Shown here: piece by piece, positions 53,336 to 61,266 of the stretch
Layout of the letters: every line of letters starts with the position of its first letter
Position numbering within the stretch: position 1 is the stretch's first letter
Origin: Iocasia fonsfrigidae
GTDB taxonomy: Bacteria; Bacillota; Halanaerobiia; Halanaerobiales; DTU029
Assembly (NCBI RefSeq): GCF_017751145.1
Contig: NZ_CP046640.1
Span: forward strand, 3,514,137-3,578,136
DNA: 64,000 nucleotides
Reading direction: 5' to 3'
The notes under the pieces: generated by a model
Told to the model about the DNA's origin: nothing
Databases searched by the model: none
What the model saw: only the letters and a program-made list of their open reading frames with translations
Made by a program: the position numbers and the translations under genes

Positions 53336-54421
53336 CTATTTAGAGATTTTTTTACCTGTTCCATCAAAAATATGGGTTCTTTCAGCATTAAATACAATAT
53401 TAATATCCTGACCGGCTGCTAAATCTTTTCTATTCTCTGTAATCAATGTAAGATACTGGTCTTCACCTACATGAATACTAATTCTTTGTTCATCACCAAG
53501 ATTTTCAAAGATATCTATCTGGACATTTGAGCCTTCCTCTTTTATTTTAATATCATTTGGTCTAATGCCTAATTTAACCTCCATACCCTCATCAAGAAAT
53601 TGATAATGTTTCTTCGGTACTGAAATCTTTATATCACTTTCCGGGAATAAGAACTTCAACTGACCATTATGCTGAATAATTTTTACATTGATTATATTCA
53701 TAGGGGGTTCCCCAATAAAACCGGCTACAAACTCATTGACTGGATTATTATATACTTCAATAGGTGTATCAAATTGTTGTAATTCACCATCTTTCATTAT
53801 CGCTATTCTATCTGCCAGTGACATTGCTTCTAACTGGTCATGGGTTACCAGTACCGTTGTACAATTAATCTCTTTATGAAGCCTCTTTATTTCTGTTCTC
53901 AAAATCTGCCTCATTTTCCCATCCAGGTGGGACATAGGTTCATCCAGTAATAAAATCTCTGGCTTTCTTATCAATGCTCTGGCAATATTTACCCTCTGCT
54001 TTTGTCCCCCACTAAGGGCAGATGGCATAGTATCTAATAAATCTTCAATTTTTAGCAAAGGGGCAACCCTCATTATTTCTTTTTTTATTACGTTTTCTGC
54101 TGTCTTTTTTGCCCTTAAATTGAAAGCTATATTATCATATACAGTTAAAGGTGGATAAAGGGCATAATCCTCAAAAGCCAAACCAATGTGCCTATCTTTT
54201 GGATGAACATCATTTACTCTCCGGCCCCCAATATAAATATCACCTTTTGTTATTTCCTCTAAGCCTGCTACCATTCTCAATGTTGTCGTCTTTCCACATC
54301 CTGATGGTCCCAGAATTCCGACAAACTCTCTTTCAAAACATTCCAGAGAATAATCCTGTACCGCATAAACTGAGCTATTATCATATCGTTTAAAAACATT
54401 TTTCAGGACTAGAGTACCCAT
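53336..54421 (-). CDS. Sugar ABC transporter ATPase (MalK/UgpC family) 1
   Basis: The 361-residue protein has Walker A GPSGCGKTT, Q-loop FEDYALYPPLTVYDN, signature LSGGQKQR, Walker B ILLLDEPMSHLDGK and VTHDQLEAMSLADR, plus a C-terminal TOBE region (LGIRPNDIKIKEEG). The start overlaps the stop of the upstream ATPase (TAATG). Two ATPase genes in tandem recall the heteromeric GlpS/GlpT glycerol importer of rhizobia. This one has the canonical signature. Confidence 0.92.
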   Translation of the reverse strand: MGTLVLKNVFKRYDNSSVYAVQDYSLECFEREFVGILGPSGCGKTTTLRMVAGLEEITKGDIYIGGRRVNDVHPKDRHIGLAFEDYALYPPLTVYDNIAFNLRAKKTAENVIKKEIMRVAPLLKIEDLLDTMPSALSGGQKQRVNIARALIRKPEILLLDEPMSHLDGKMRQILRTEIKRLHKEINCTTVLVTHDQLEAMSLADRIAIMKDGELQQFDTPIEVYNNPVNEFVAGFIGEPPMNIINVKIIQHNGQLKFLFPESDIKISVPKKHYQFLDEGMEVKLGIRPNDIKIKEEGSNVQIDIFENLGDEQRISIHVGEDQYLTLITENRKDLAAGQDINIVFNAERTHIFDGTGKKISK

Positions 54422-55554
54422 TATTTGCTCACCCCAATCAAACTTTCAATATTATGCCGTGTTATAAATTCCTTACTTTTATGTTCAAAATACATTGCAT
54501 TCTTCATATCAAATTTGATAAATATTTTTGAATCAAGTTCTACCTGTAAATCATTAGGAGCAATCAACCTTATTAATTCTTCTTCAACTTTTACAATCAA
54601 AATAGATTTATTACCAATTGGTTCAAGACTATATACTGATCCTTCTACAAAGGAATCATCACCTTTTTCTAAACTAAATTCTATATTATTCCCACGAATC
54701 CCCACATCAACATAGTCCAGGTCTTTTTCCAGTAATACCTTAAGTACGTCCTCTTCTACCGGCTGCAGTTCACCGCCCAATAGAACTTTATAAGTGTCAT
54801 CACATTTAACAATTTCACTTTTAAAAATATTTATCTCAGGTTCACCAACAAGTTTAGCTACAAATTCATTAGCTGGTGAATAATACACTTCATCACCAGT
54901 CGCAATTTGAATAAGCTGGCCTTCATTAATTATTCCAATTCTATCTCCTAAACTTAATGCTTCAAGATAATCATGGGTTACATAAATAGTTGTAGCATCA
55001 AATTCCTGCTGCATACCTTTTAATTCTGTCCTCATTAAATTTTTAAGTTTAGCATCCAGGTGTGCAAGGGGCTCATCCATTAGAAAAACCCTGGGTTTCC
55101 TGACTAAAGCCCTTCCCAGTGCTACCCTCTGTCTCTGCCCATTGCTACACTGTCTGGGAAGTCTATCGAGAAGGTGGTCAATCCCCATCATTGATGATAC
55201 TCTGTGAACCTCTTTTTTAATATACTCTTCCTTTTCTTTATATAACGGACTCCTCATAGGAGAAGCAATATTGTCATAGACAGTCATATGAGGATATAAA
55301 GCATAATTTTCAAAGACCATTGATACATTTCTATCAGCCGGTTCCACCAAATTCATATTCTTTCCATCAAACTCCACATCTCCCATCTGATGGAGCTCAA
55401 TACCAGCAATAACTTTTAACATAGTTGTTTTACCAGCACCTGCTGGTCCAAATAAAACAAAGAACTCTTTATCCTTTATTTCCAAATTTATTTGATTTAG
55501 GGCATTTACATTTTTATAATTCTTTGTAACATTTTTTAATCTAATATTAGCCAT
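54421..55554 (-). CDS. Sugar ABC transporter ATPase 2 with degenerate signature
   Basis: The 377-residue ATPase has Walker A GPAGAGKTT, Q-loop FENYALYPHMTVYDN, Walker B VFLMDEPLAHLDAK and VTHDYLEALSLGDR. The signature LSGGQ is CSNGQRQR and the H-loop-adjacent Gln is Tyr. A C-terminal regulatory TOBE-like region follows (GIRGNNIEFSLEKG). One consensus and one degenerate subunit suggest an asymmetric ATPase pair. TTAGGAGG lies before the ATG. Confidence 0.9.
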   Translation of the reverse strand: MANIRLKNVTKNYKNVNALNQINLEIKDKEFFVLFGPAGAGKTTMLKVIAGIELHQMGDVEFDGKNMNLVEPADRNVSMVFENYALYPHMTVYDNIASPMRSPLYKEKEEYIKKEVHRVSSMMGIDHLLDRLPRQCSNGQRQRVALGRALVRKPRVFLMDEPLAHLDAKLKNLMRTELKGMQQEFDATTIYVTHDYLEALSLGDRIGIINEGQLIQIATGDEVYYSPANEFVAKLVGEPEINIFKSEIVKCDDTYKVLLGGELQPVEEDVLKVLLEKDLDYVDVGIRGNNIEFSLEKGDDSFVEGSVYSLEPIGNKSILIVKVEEELIRLIAPNDLQVELDSKIFIKFDMKNAMYFEHKSKEFITRHNIESLIGVSK

Positions 55555-55564
55555 ATTAACCCTC

Positions 55565-56392
55565 CTAACCTTTTACTGCACCAAAGCTAAGTCCACGTAC
55601 AAGGTGTTTCTGTATTATAAGGGCTAAAATAACTTCAGGTAAAGCAGCAATAGTTGCCGCGACAGCCATTTGCCCATAATGTACAGTATCAGATGCTATA
55701 TAATTTAAAGAATTTACTGTTACAGTTTGAATATTAAATCCAGTCAATAATAAGGAAAATGTGAAGTTATTCCAGGCAAAAATAAATGCTAATAAGCCTG
55801 AAGCCACCAATCCTGGTTTAACTAAAGGTAAAACTATCTTTATAAAAACCTGATACCACCTATAACCATCCAGCTGGGCAGCCTGTTCTATTTCTACTGA
55901 CACATCCTCAAAATAACCCCTCAATACCCATATTAATAATGGTAATGTAATTAGCTGATATACCCAGATAAGCCCTGTATAGGTATCATAAAGTCCAATC
56001 TTTTGATAAATCATAAATAAAGGTAATATTACCAAAATTTCTGGTGCAAAACGAAAAGATAAAATAGTAAATGCAAGGTCTTCTTTTCCCTTAAAGTCAT
56101 ACCGGGCAAGGGCATAAGCAGCCGGAATACCAACAATAACTGATACAAGCACTGCACCACCACTGACAATTATATTATTAATAAATGCACTAAAATAATC
56201 TGCACTTAATAAAACCTCTTTATAATTTTCTAAAGTCGGGGTAAAGAAAAATGTTGTATCATACATTTGAGTATCACTTTTAAAGGTAATAAGAATCATC
56301 CAGAATAATGGAAATAGAGCAAAAATTGTATAAGATATTAATAATATATTACGTATTATCTTTCCCGCTACAACTAAGCGTTTATTTTTCAT
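55565..56392 (-). CDS. Sugar ABC transporter permease (MalG-like)
   Basis: The 275-residue protein has six helices. MalG-type features: N-terminal NILLISYTIFALFPLFWMILITFK, a VIVGIPAAYALARYDF segment, and the EAA loop EQAAQLDGYRWYQVFIKIVLPLVKPGL. GAAAGGAG precedes the ATG. It is translated 15 bp after the second permease and upstream of the ATPases. Confidence 0.92.
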   Translation of the reverse strand: MKNKRLVVAGKIIRNILLISYTIFALFPLFWMILITFKSDTQMYDTTFFFTPTLENYKEVLLSADYFSAFINNIIVSGGAVLVSVIVGIPAAYALARYDFKGKEDLAFTILSFRFAPEILVILPLFMIYQKIGLYDTYTGLIWVYQLITLPLLIWVLRGYFEDVSVEIEQAAQLDGYRWYQVFIKIVLPLVKPGLVASGLLAFIFAWNNFTFSLLLTGFNIQTVTVNSLNYIASDTVHYGQMAVAATIAALPEVILALIIQKHLVRGLSFGAVKG

Positions 56393-56407
56393 TATAAATT
56401 ACTCCTT

Positions 56408-57337
56408 TCAATTTCCTGATGCGGTTTTTTGGGAAAGTAACCAATTACTAACTAATTTTTTACTTATGATGAAAACTACTACCCATAGTACTATAATAAA
56501 AGGTAAAGATTCTCCTAAATTCAGAAAAGCAAATCCTTTATTATAAGCAACTAAGGAGAGATTCATTAAAGTATTTCCAGGTCCACCCTTTGTTAAAGCA
56601 AAAATTATATCGAACATCTTCAGAGAATCCATTAATCTAAAAATAAGAGCGATATAAAGGAATGGTTTCAGCATAGGCAGGGTAAGTGTTTTAAAAGTAA
56701 ACCAGGCAGACCCACCATCTATTTTTGCAGATTCATAGGGAGACTTTGGAAGCGAATTTAAACCAGCCAGTGCCAATAATATTACAAATGGAGCATATAC
56801 CCAGGTGTCTATCATAACTGCCGTTAATAAAGCAGTCTGTGGTGAAGATGCCCAGGGGAAATTATAGATCTGGAATAAGTTTAAAAATTTCTCAACAATC
56901 CCTACAGATGGGTTAAGCATTAACTGCCAGATAAGTGTTGCGATAACAGGTGCAACCATAAGCGGAAAAATAAACAAAAGTCTTAACACCCTATTTATAA
57001 AAGTATCTTTATTTAATAATAATGCTATTCCTAAACCCAGTAACATCTGTGTAACAGTAGTAGCAAGTGCATATTCACCTGTTACTAAAACAGCATGCCA
57101 GAAATCAAAATTAGATATCATTTTTATCCAGTTTTTTAGTCCGACAAAATCAAAAGTTGGGTTCCTGAAAGAAAAGTCTGTTAAAGAATAGTAAATTGCA
57201 GATATGAATGGATATAATATTCCAACAGTTATCAAAAAAGCAGGAGCCATAATTAAGTATGGCCTTAGTCTTTTCAACAAAGGCTTTTTATTTTCACCTA
57301 TTTCTACATTCGTAGCAGATAAATTAGTATTACTCAT
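56408..57337 (-). CDS. Sugar ABC transporter permease (MalF-like)
   Basis: The 309-residue membrane protein has six helices plus an N-terminal cytoplasmic tail. Features: RLRPYLIMAPAFLITVGILYPFISAIYYSLTDFSF, LGLGIALLLNK, and the EAA loop ESAKIDGGSAWFTFKTLTLPMLKPFL with FALTKGGPGNTL. Pairs with the MalG-like permease. AAAGGAGG precedes the ATG. Confidence 0.92.
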   Translation of the reverse strand: MSNTNLSATNVEIGENKKPLLKRLRPYLIMAPAFLITVGILYPFISAIYYSLTDFSFRNPTFDFVGLKNWIKMISNFDFWHAVLVTGEYALATTVTQMLLGLGIALLLNKDTFINRVLRLLFIFPLMVAPVIATLIWQLMLNPSVGIVEKFLNLFQIYNFPWASSPQTALLTAVMIDTWVYAPFVILLALAGLNSLPKSPYESAKIDGGSAWFTFKTLTLPMLKPFLYIALIFRLMDSLKMFDIIFALTKGGPGNTLMNLSLVAYNKGFAFLNLGESLPFIIVLWVVVFIISKKLVSNWLLSQKTASGN

Positions 57338-57381
57338 ATTTATATTCCTCCTTTATATATAAGATAGTATTTTTCATATAT

Positions 57382-57410
57382 AAGGGACCCTGCAGAAGCA
57401 GGTATCCCTT
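57382..57410 (-). other. Intercistronic hairpin between binding protein and permease genes
   Basis: AAGGGA-CCTGC and its partner GCAGG-TCCCTT form a ~11 bp stem with a four-base loop and no T-run. It probably stabilises the upstream binding-protein mRNA or lets only part of transcription continue. Confidence 0.55.
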
Positions 57411-57436
57411 GATTTCCTAATTGATTCATATATATG

Positions 57437-58804
57437 TTATTCTAACTCCACATCTGATAGTGCTTTATCCATTTTTACTTTTAGTTCATCCATAGCTTCT
57501 TGAGTACTATCATAATTACCTGCTACAAGATCTTGTAAAGTAGAAGCCCATTCAGTTGTCAATTCAAAGAATTTTGGTTGTGGTGTAAACTGAATACCTG
57601 TCCCGTCAACTGTAGCTTCAAATGCTTCACTATATCCATCAGCTTTACTTACCACTGATTGAAATTCAGAATTATTAAATACAGACTCTCTAGCTGGATT
57701 AACACATTTTGCATTTAAGGCAGCCCACAACTGATAATCAGCATTAGTAAAGTATTGCATAAATAACCAGGCAGCTTCCTGTTTTCTGGAATACTTATTC
57801 ATAGCTAAGGACCATACCCATAGATTAGATTTTCTATCCGCATCTAATCTATCTTCAGGCATTGGAGCAGGAACCCATGCTAAATTACCCGCTTCTTTTG
57901 ATGCACCTTCAGGATTTTGGAAATACTCTACTACATCAGCATCAAATAGCATAGCAGCTTTACCAGCACCAAGGTCAGCACTAGCCTGATACCATGTATA
58001 GGTTGACCAGTTTGATGCTCCTCCTCCATGAATTAAATCTAACCACATTTCAGTCATTTCTACTGCTTCTGGTGAATTTACTCTAGAAACAAGTCTATCA
58101 TCTTCAATGACAATATCTTTTGCACCATAATTTGCATAAGTAGTCATATAACCGGGATGTATTGTAGCCCAGTTTCTTGTTCCACGTAACGCCAGAGCAT
58201 AACTACCCTTACCATCAAATTCATCTAATGCTTTAGTAACCTCCAATAATTCTTCCATCGTTTTTGGTGGTTCTAAACCCTTTTCTTCAAATATTCTCTT
58301 ATTATATGCTAATGTATATTGTTCAAATGCCATAGGAACTGCCCACTGTAGTCCTGTCCCTGTCTTATGACCAGGAACCAGATCCCACCTTAAAGCACCC
58401 AAAATACCTTCAAAAAAGTCATCTATATTATAATCAGGTGCTGTAAGGCTGGTGTCATCTATAAATTTATCTAATTCCTGCAAGTAACCAGCAGGGGCAT
58501 AGTCCCATATCTGATATGCACCAGTCATAAAGACATCGGGATCTCCTGCACGACTATTTAGATAAATACTCAATTTATCAAAATAGTTTTCTTCTGGAAT
58601 AACAGTATGATTCACTTTAATACCGGTCAAATCTTCAAACTCAGATATTTTCTTGATAACAGCTTCTGAATAAGTATGTTGATTAAATAGAACAGTAATA
58701 GTTGTACCTTCAGCCATATCCCAGCTGAAATTACTTGCATAAGTAACACTTGTAAACAAAACTAATAGCAAAACTAATGAACAAATAACAAAAAACTTTT
58801 TCAT
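57437..58804 (-). CDS. Sugar/polyol ABC transporter substrate-binding protein
   Basis: The 455-residue protein has a signal peptide (MKKFFVICSLVLLLVLFTSVTYA), but no lipobox cysteine follows it. Family 1 binding folds show ITVLFNQHTYSEAVIKKISEFEDLTGIKV, DVFMTGAYQIWDYAPAGYLQ, VPMAFEQYTLAYNKRIFEEKGLEPPKTMEEL and NKYSRKQEAAWLFMQYFT. It is the first gene of the minus-strand transport unit. Ligand unknown; the DhaKL, dehydrogenase and RpiB-like genes suggest a short polyol. TAGGAGGAG precedes the ATG. Confidence 0.92.
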   Translation of the reverse strand: MKKFFVICSLVLLLVLFTSVTYASNFSWDMAEGTTITVLFNQHTYSEAVIKKISEFEDLTGIKVNHTVIPEENYFDKLSIYLNSRAGDPDVFMTGAYQIWDYAPAGYLQELDKFIDDTSLTAPDYNIDDFFEGILGALRWDLVPGHKTGTGLQWAVPMAFEQYTLAYNKRIFEEKGLEPPKTMEELLEVTKALDEFDGKGSYALALRGTRNWATIHPGYMTTYANYGAKDIVIEDDRLVSRVNSPEAVEMTEMWLDLIHGGGASNWSTYTWYQASADLGAGKAAMLFDADVVEYFQNPEGASKEAGNLAWVPAPMPEDRLDADRKSNLWVWSLAMNKYSRKQEAAWLFMQYFTNADYQLWAALNAKCVNPARESVFNNSEFQSVVSKADGYSEAFEATVDGTGIQFTPQPKFFELTTEWASTLQDLVAGNYDSTQEAMDELKVKMDKALSDVELE

Positions 58805-59229
58805 TTTATTTTCTCCTCCTAAAAATTATTTCAAAATAAAAAATCGTAGAATAATTGTTGTGGCCTTTGTAATATAAATTGAAATAAATACTAGATATCT
58901 TTTGGCAATTAAATAGAAATTTGCAATAATTATATATTTTCACAACAATCAACTTATAATTTCTACTATGTATCACCTCCTAAATTTGTATGTTTGTATT
59001 TTAGTAAAGAACAAATTAGCTTCATATCTGGCAACAAAGAACTTTTATATATTATTGAAATCAATCCAATAATACTGTAAAAAGAATTAAAACAATATAT
59101 TGATAAAATATGGATATCAACTATATTTTAATTCATTGTTCCTTCTTTTCTATAGCAAATGAAAAAATGTGTGTAAATATTTGACAAAAAACCTTTCCCC
59201 ATCCCTATTTAACACGTACCTTAAAGTTT
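58805..59229. promoter_or_regulatory. Upstream region of the polyol transport operon
   Basis: Gene-free, AT-rich. It holds two overlapping TTTGTAT copies (around 58986-58998), similar to the ATTTGTATTTA boxes before the RpiB-like gene. A perfect orphan ribosome-binding sequence, AGGAGGTGAT, lies on the minus strand (58972-58982) with no start codon in range. No clear terminator follows the RpiB-like gene, so read-through is possible. Confidence 0.4.
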
Positions 59230-59715
59230 CTACTCCTTTTTCATCCTGAAATTTTCATTTTCATATTCTTTTATCTTTTTTACCTTTGGTAAAGAACGTC
59301 CACCATTAAATTCAAGACTAAGCCACTCCTTTAATATTTTTTTGGCCAGGATTGGACCAGTAATTCTAGCACCCAATGTAATAATATTTGTATTATTACT
59401 TAGTCTTGCTCTTTCTGCAGCATAAATATCATAACAGGCTGCCGCATAAATTCCAGGAAATTTATTGGCTGTTATCGCCATACCAATACCAGTACCACAA
59501 ATTAGTATCCCTTCTTTTTTATAATTACTTTCAATTACTTTATCAGTTACCCTTCTAGCAATTTCTGGATAATAAGTTTGATCACTTTCTGAAAACACAC
59601 CCACATCTTCATATTCAATACCTAAGTCTTCAAGAAAATTTGTTATTTCTCTTTTTAAAAAAATAGCAGCATTATCCGCCCCAATGACATACTTTTTGTT
59701 TTTTACTACAGTCAA
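59230..59715 (-). CDS. RpiB/LacAB-family sugar-phosphate isomerase
   Basis: The ~161-residue protein probably starts at TTG 59715 with AGAGGTG six bases upstream; a GTG at 59724 abuts that site. Motifs: KYVIGADNAAIFLKREI (RpiB has D-H-x-G here; this has D-N-A-A), YPEIARRV, ILICGTGIGMAITANKFPGIYAA with the catalytic Cys and the TNIITLGARITG loop. It interconverts aldose and ketose phosphates. In the neighbourhood of DhaKL it resembles the tetrulose-phosphate isomerases (DerI/LerI type). D-ribose-5-phosphate use cannot be excluded. Confidence 0.85.
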   Translation of the reverse strand: MTVVKNKKYVIGADNAAIFLKREITNFLEDLGIEYEDVGVFSESDQTYYPEIARRVTDKVIESNYKKEGILICGTGIGMAITANKFPGIYAAACYDIYAAERARLSNNTNIITLGARITGPILAKKILKEWLSLEFNGGRSLPKVKKIKEYENENFRMKKE

Positions 59716-59775
59716 TTTTCTCACCTCTAGTTTAGTAGTAACATAAGTTCCTTATTAGAAATTTAATTCTTGTTT

Positions 59776-59844
59776 ATTTGTATTTATTATTATAAATTAT
59801 TATTTGCCCATTGTCAAGCAAAGATTTATTATCATTTGTATTTA
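59776..59844. promoter_or_regulatory. Direct repeats, possible DeoR-type regulator sites
   Basis: ATTTGTATTTA occurs exactly at 59776-59786 and 59834-59844, 58 bp apart, in the 447 bp gap before the RpiB-like gene. DeoR-family repressors bind spaced direct or inverted repeats. No strong promoter stood out in the rest of 59725-60171 apart from AT-rich sequence. Confidence 0.4.
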
Positions 59845-60073
59845 ATTTATTTTCTATTTTTATAGTTATTTTGTTCTATTTTTGCTGTTGATAATTTTAA
59901 GGAAGATAAAAAATACAATAAAGATACTATTTTGCTGATATAATAAGGTTTATTCCGCTTTTTTTAATTGTTTCCTTATCTTTTATATGTTATTACATTT
60001 TGGACTCCGTGAAACTGTTAACTATTTTAAATAAAAATTATCTTTATTTTTTAGCAAAATATGCTATTAAAAA

Positions 60074-60104
60074 AAGCAGGCTGCTTTACAGTAACAACCT
60101 ACTT
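60074..60104 (-). terminator. Rho-independent terminator after the DeoR gene
   Basis: AAGTAGGTTG and CAGCCTGCTT (minus strand) pair over 10 bp with two G-U pairs, then T7. It separates the regulator transcript from the RpiB-like gene. Confidence 0.75.
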
Positions 60105-60171
60105 AAATACATATCATTATTTAGTTTTACTATTATAAAAATCCCTGATTTAATAAAAAAAATACATTAAA

Positions 60172-60942
60172 TTATTCTGCTACGACCACTTGTACCTCTA
60201 ATTTTTCTATAGAACGAATAATATTTGAAGGTGTTTTATTATCAGTTATAATTAAATCTATTTCTTCTATAGTTGCAAATTGTGCAGTAGAAACATTGCC
60301 TATTTTAGTATGGTCAAGCAGGGCTACAACTTTTTTAGCCTTCTGCATCATCTTTTTTTTAAGTTGAATCTCATAATAATTAAAATCAGTCAAACCATCT
60401 TCAATCGTAAATCCATGTGCAGATGTAAACATAATATCAGCATTAACTTTATCAAGAATAGATTCTCCAAGTAGTCCTTCTAAGGCACCTGATTTTGGCC
60501 TGACAATTCCACCAACAACAATAATATTAGCATTAGATATTTCCTTAACTTCGAGTGCTGTATATAAACCATTAGTAATAATAGTAAGTCGTTCTTTATT
60601 TTTTAGATGCGGTATCATAAAAAGAATAGTAGAGCTAGCGTCAAGTATGATTGATTTACCTTCTTCGATTAGTTTTGAGGACTCTTTGCCAAGGAGCTTT
60701 TTTTCAAAAACATTTTTTTGGCTTCTATGATGAAAATTCTTATATGACTGCGAATCAGACGAATCCGGCAAAACAGCCCCGCCATGAATCCGTTTTAAAA
60801 AACCCTCTTTTTCTAAATCATTTAAATCATTACGGATAGTTGCCCCGGAAACATTTAATCTTTCTTCTAAATTTTGGGTAGTAACCTGTTTTTCTTTTTT
60901 TAATATTTCAAGTATTTTATTACGCCTGGTAAGTGATAAAAT
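60172..60942 (-). CDS. DeoR-family transcriptional regulator with a probable AUU start
   Basis: The open frame begins after a TAG near 60956 and codes ~256 residues, the normal DeoR length. It opens TRRNKILEILKKEKQVTTQN, LNVSGATIRNDLNDLEKEG and LKRIHGGAV (helix-turn-helix), followed by a sugar-phosphate-binding domain with IILDASSTILFM, ITNGLYTALE, VVGGIVRPKSGALEG, ADIMFTSAHGFT and VVALLDHTKIG. No ATG, GTG or TTG lies between the TAG and the HTH. The ideal AAGGAGG is 8 nt before ATT (60940-60942), giving M-L-S-L-T-R-R. It is the likely repressor of the polyol genes and of pfk. Confidence 0.82.
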   Translation of the reverse strand: MLSLTRRNKILEILKKEKQVTTQNLEERLNVSGATIRNDLNDLEKEGFLKRIHGGAVLPDSSDSQSYKNFHHRSQKNVFEKKLLGKESSKLIEEGKSIILDASSTILFMIPHLKNKERLTIITNGLYTALEVKEISNANIIVVGGIVRPKSGALEGLLGESILDKVNADIMFTSAHGFTIEDGLTDFNYYEIQLKKKMMQKAKKVVALLDHTKIGNVSTAQFATIEEIDLIITDNKTPSNIIRSIEKLEVQVVVAE

Positions 60943-61168
60943 ATTTATCCCCTCCTTCTATTTGGAATTTGTTAATGATTGTTTTTATATATTTTTATAA
61001 TTACTGCATTTGATGTTTTATTATTATAACACATTTTCATTTTAATATCAATTTACTTAATTCAAGCCCATTAAAAAATATATCATCTTAAATTAATTAT
61101 AAATGAACCAACTGCCCACTGTCTATTACTCTTGAATACTTAGCATTCATAGAAAAAATTAAGTTTAT

Positions 61169-61197
61169 TTGACATTATAATAAAAATAATATATTAT
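61169..61197 (+). promoter_or_regulatory. Promoter of the phosphofructokinase gene
   Basis: TTGACA (61169-61174), a 17 bp spacer and TATTAT (61192-61197). It lies in the divergent region shared with the DeoR gene (60943-61266), otherwise AT-rich and non-coding. Confidence 0.65.
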
Positions 61198-61266
61198 AAT
61201 AATAAACAAAAAATAATGAAAACATATAATACATTTTAATAAAAAACATCAGGAGGGATCAGTATT

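Noticed and set aside
58971-58983. Perfect ribosome-binding sequence AGGAGGTGAT on the minus strand
   Set aside because: It is followed almost at once by TAG and has no ATG, GTG or TTG at a usable distance, so no small gene is called.
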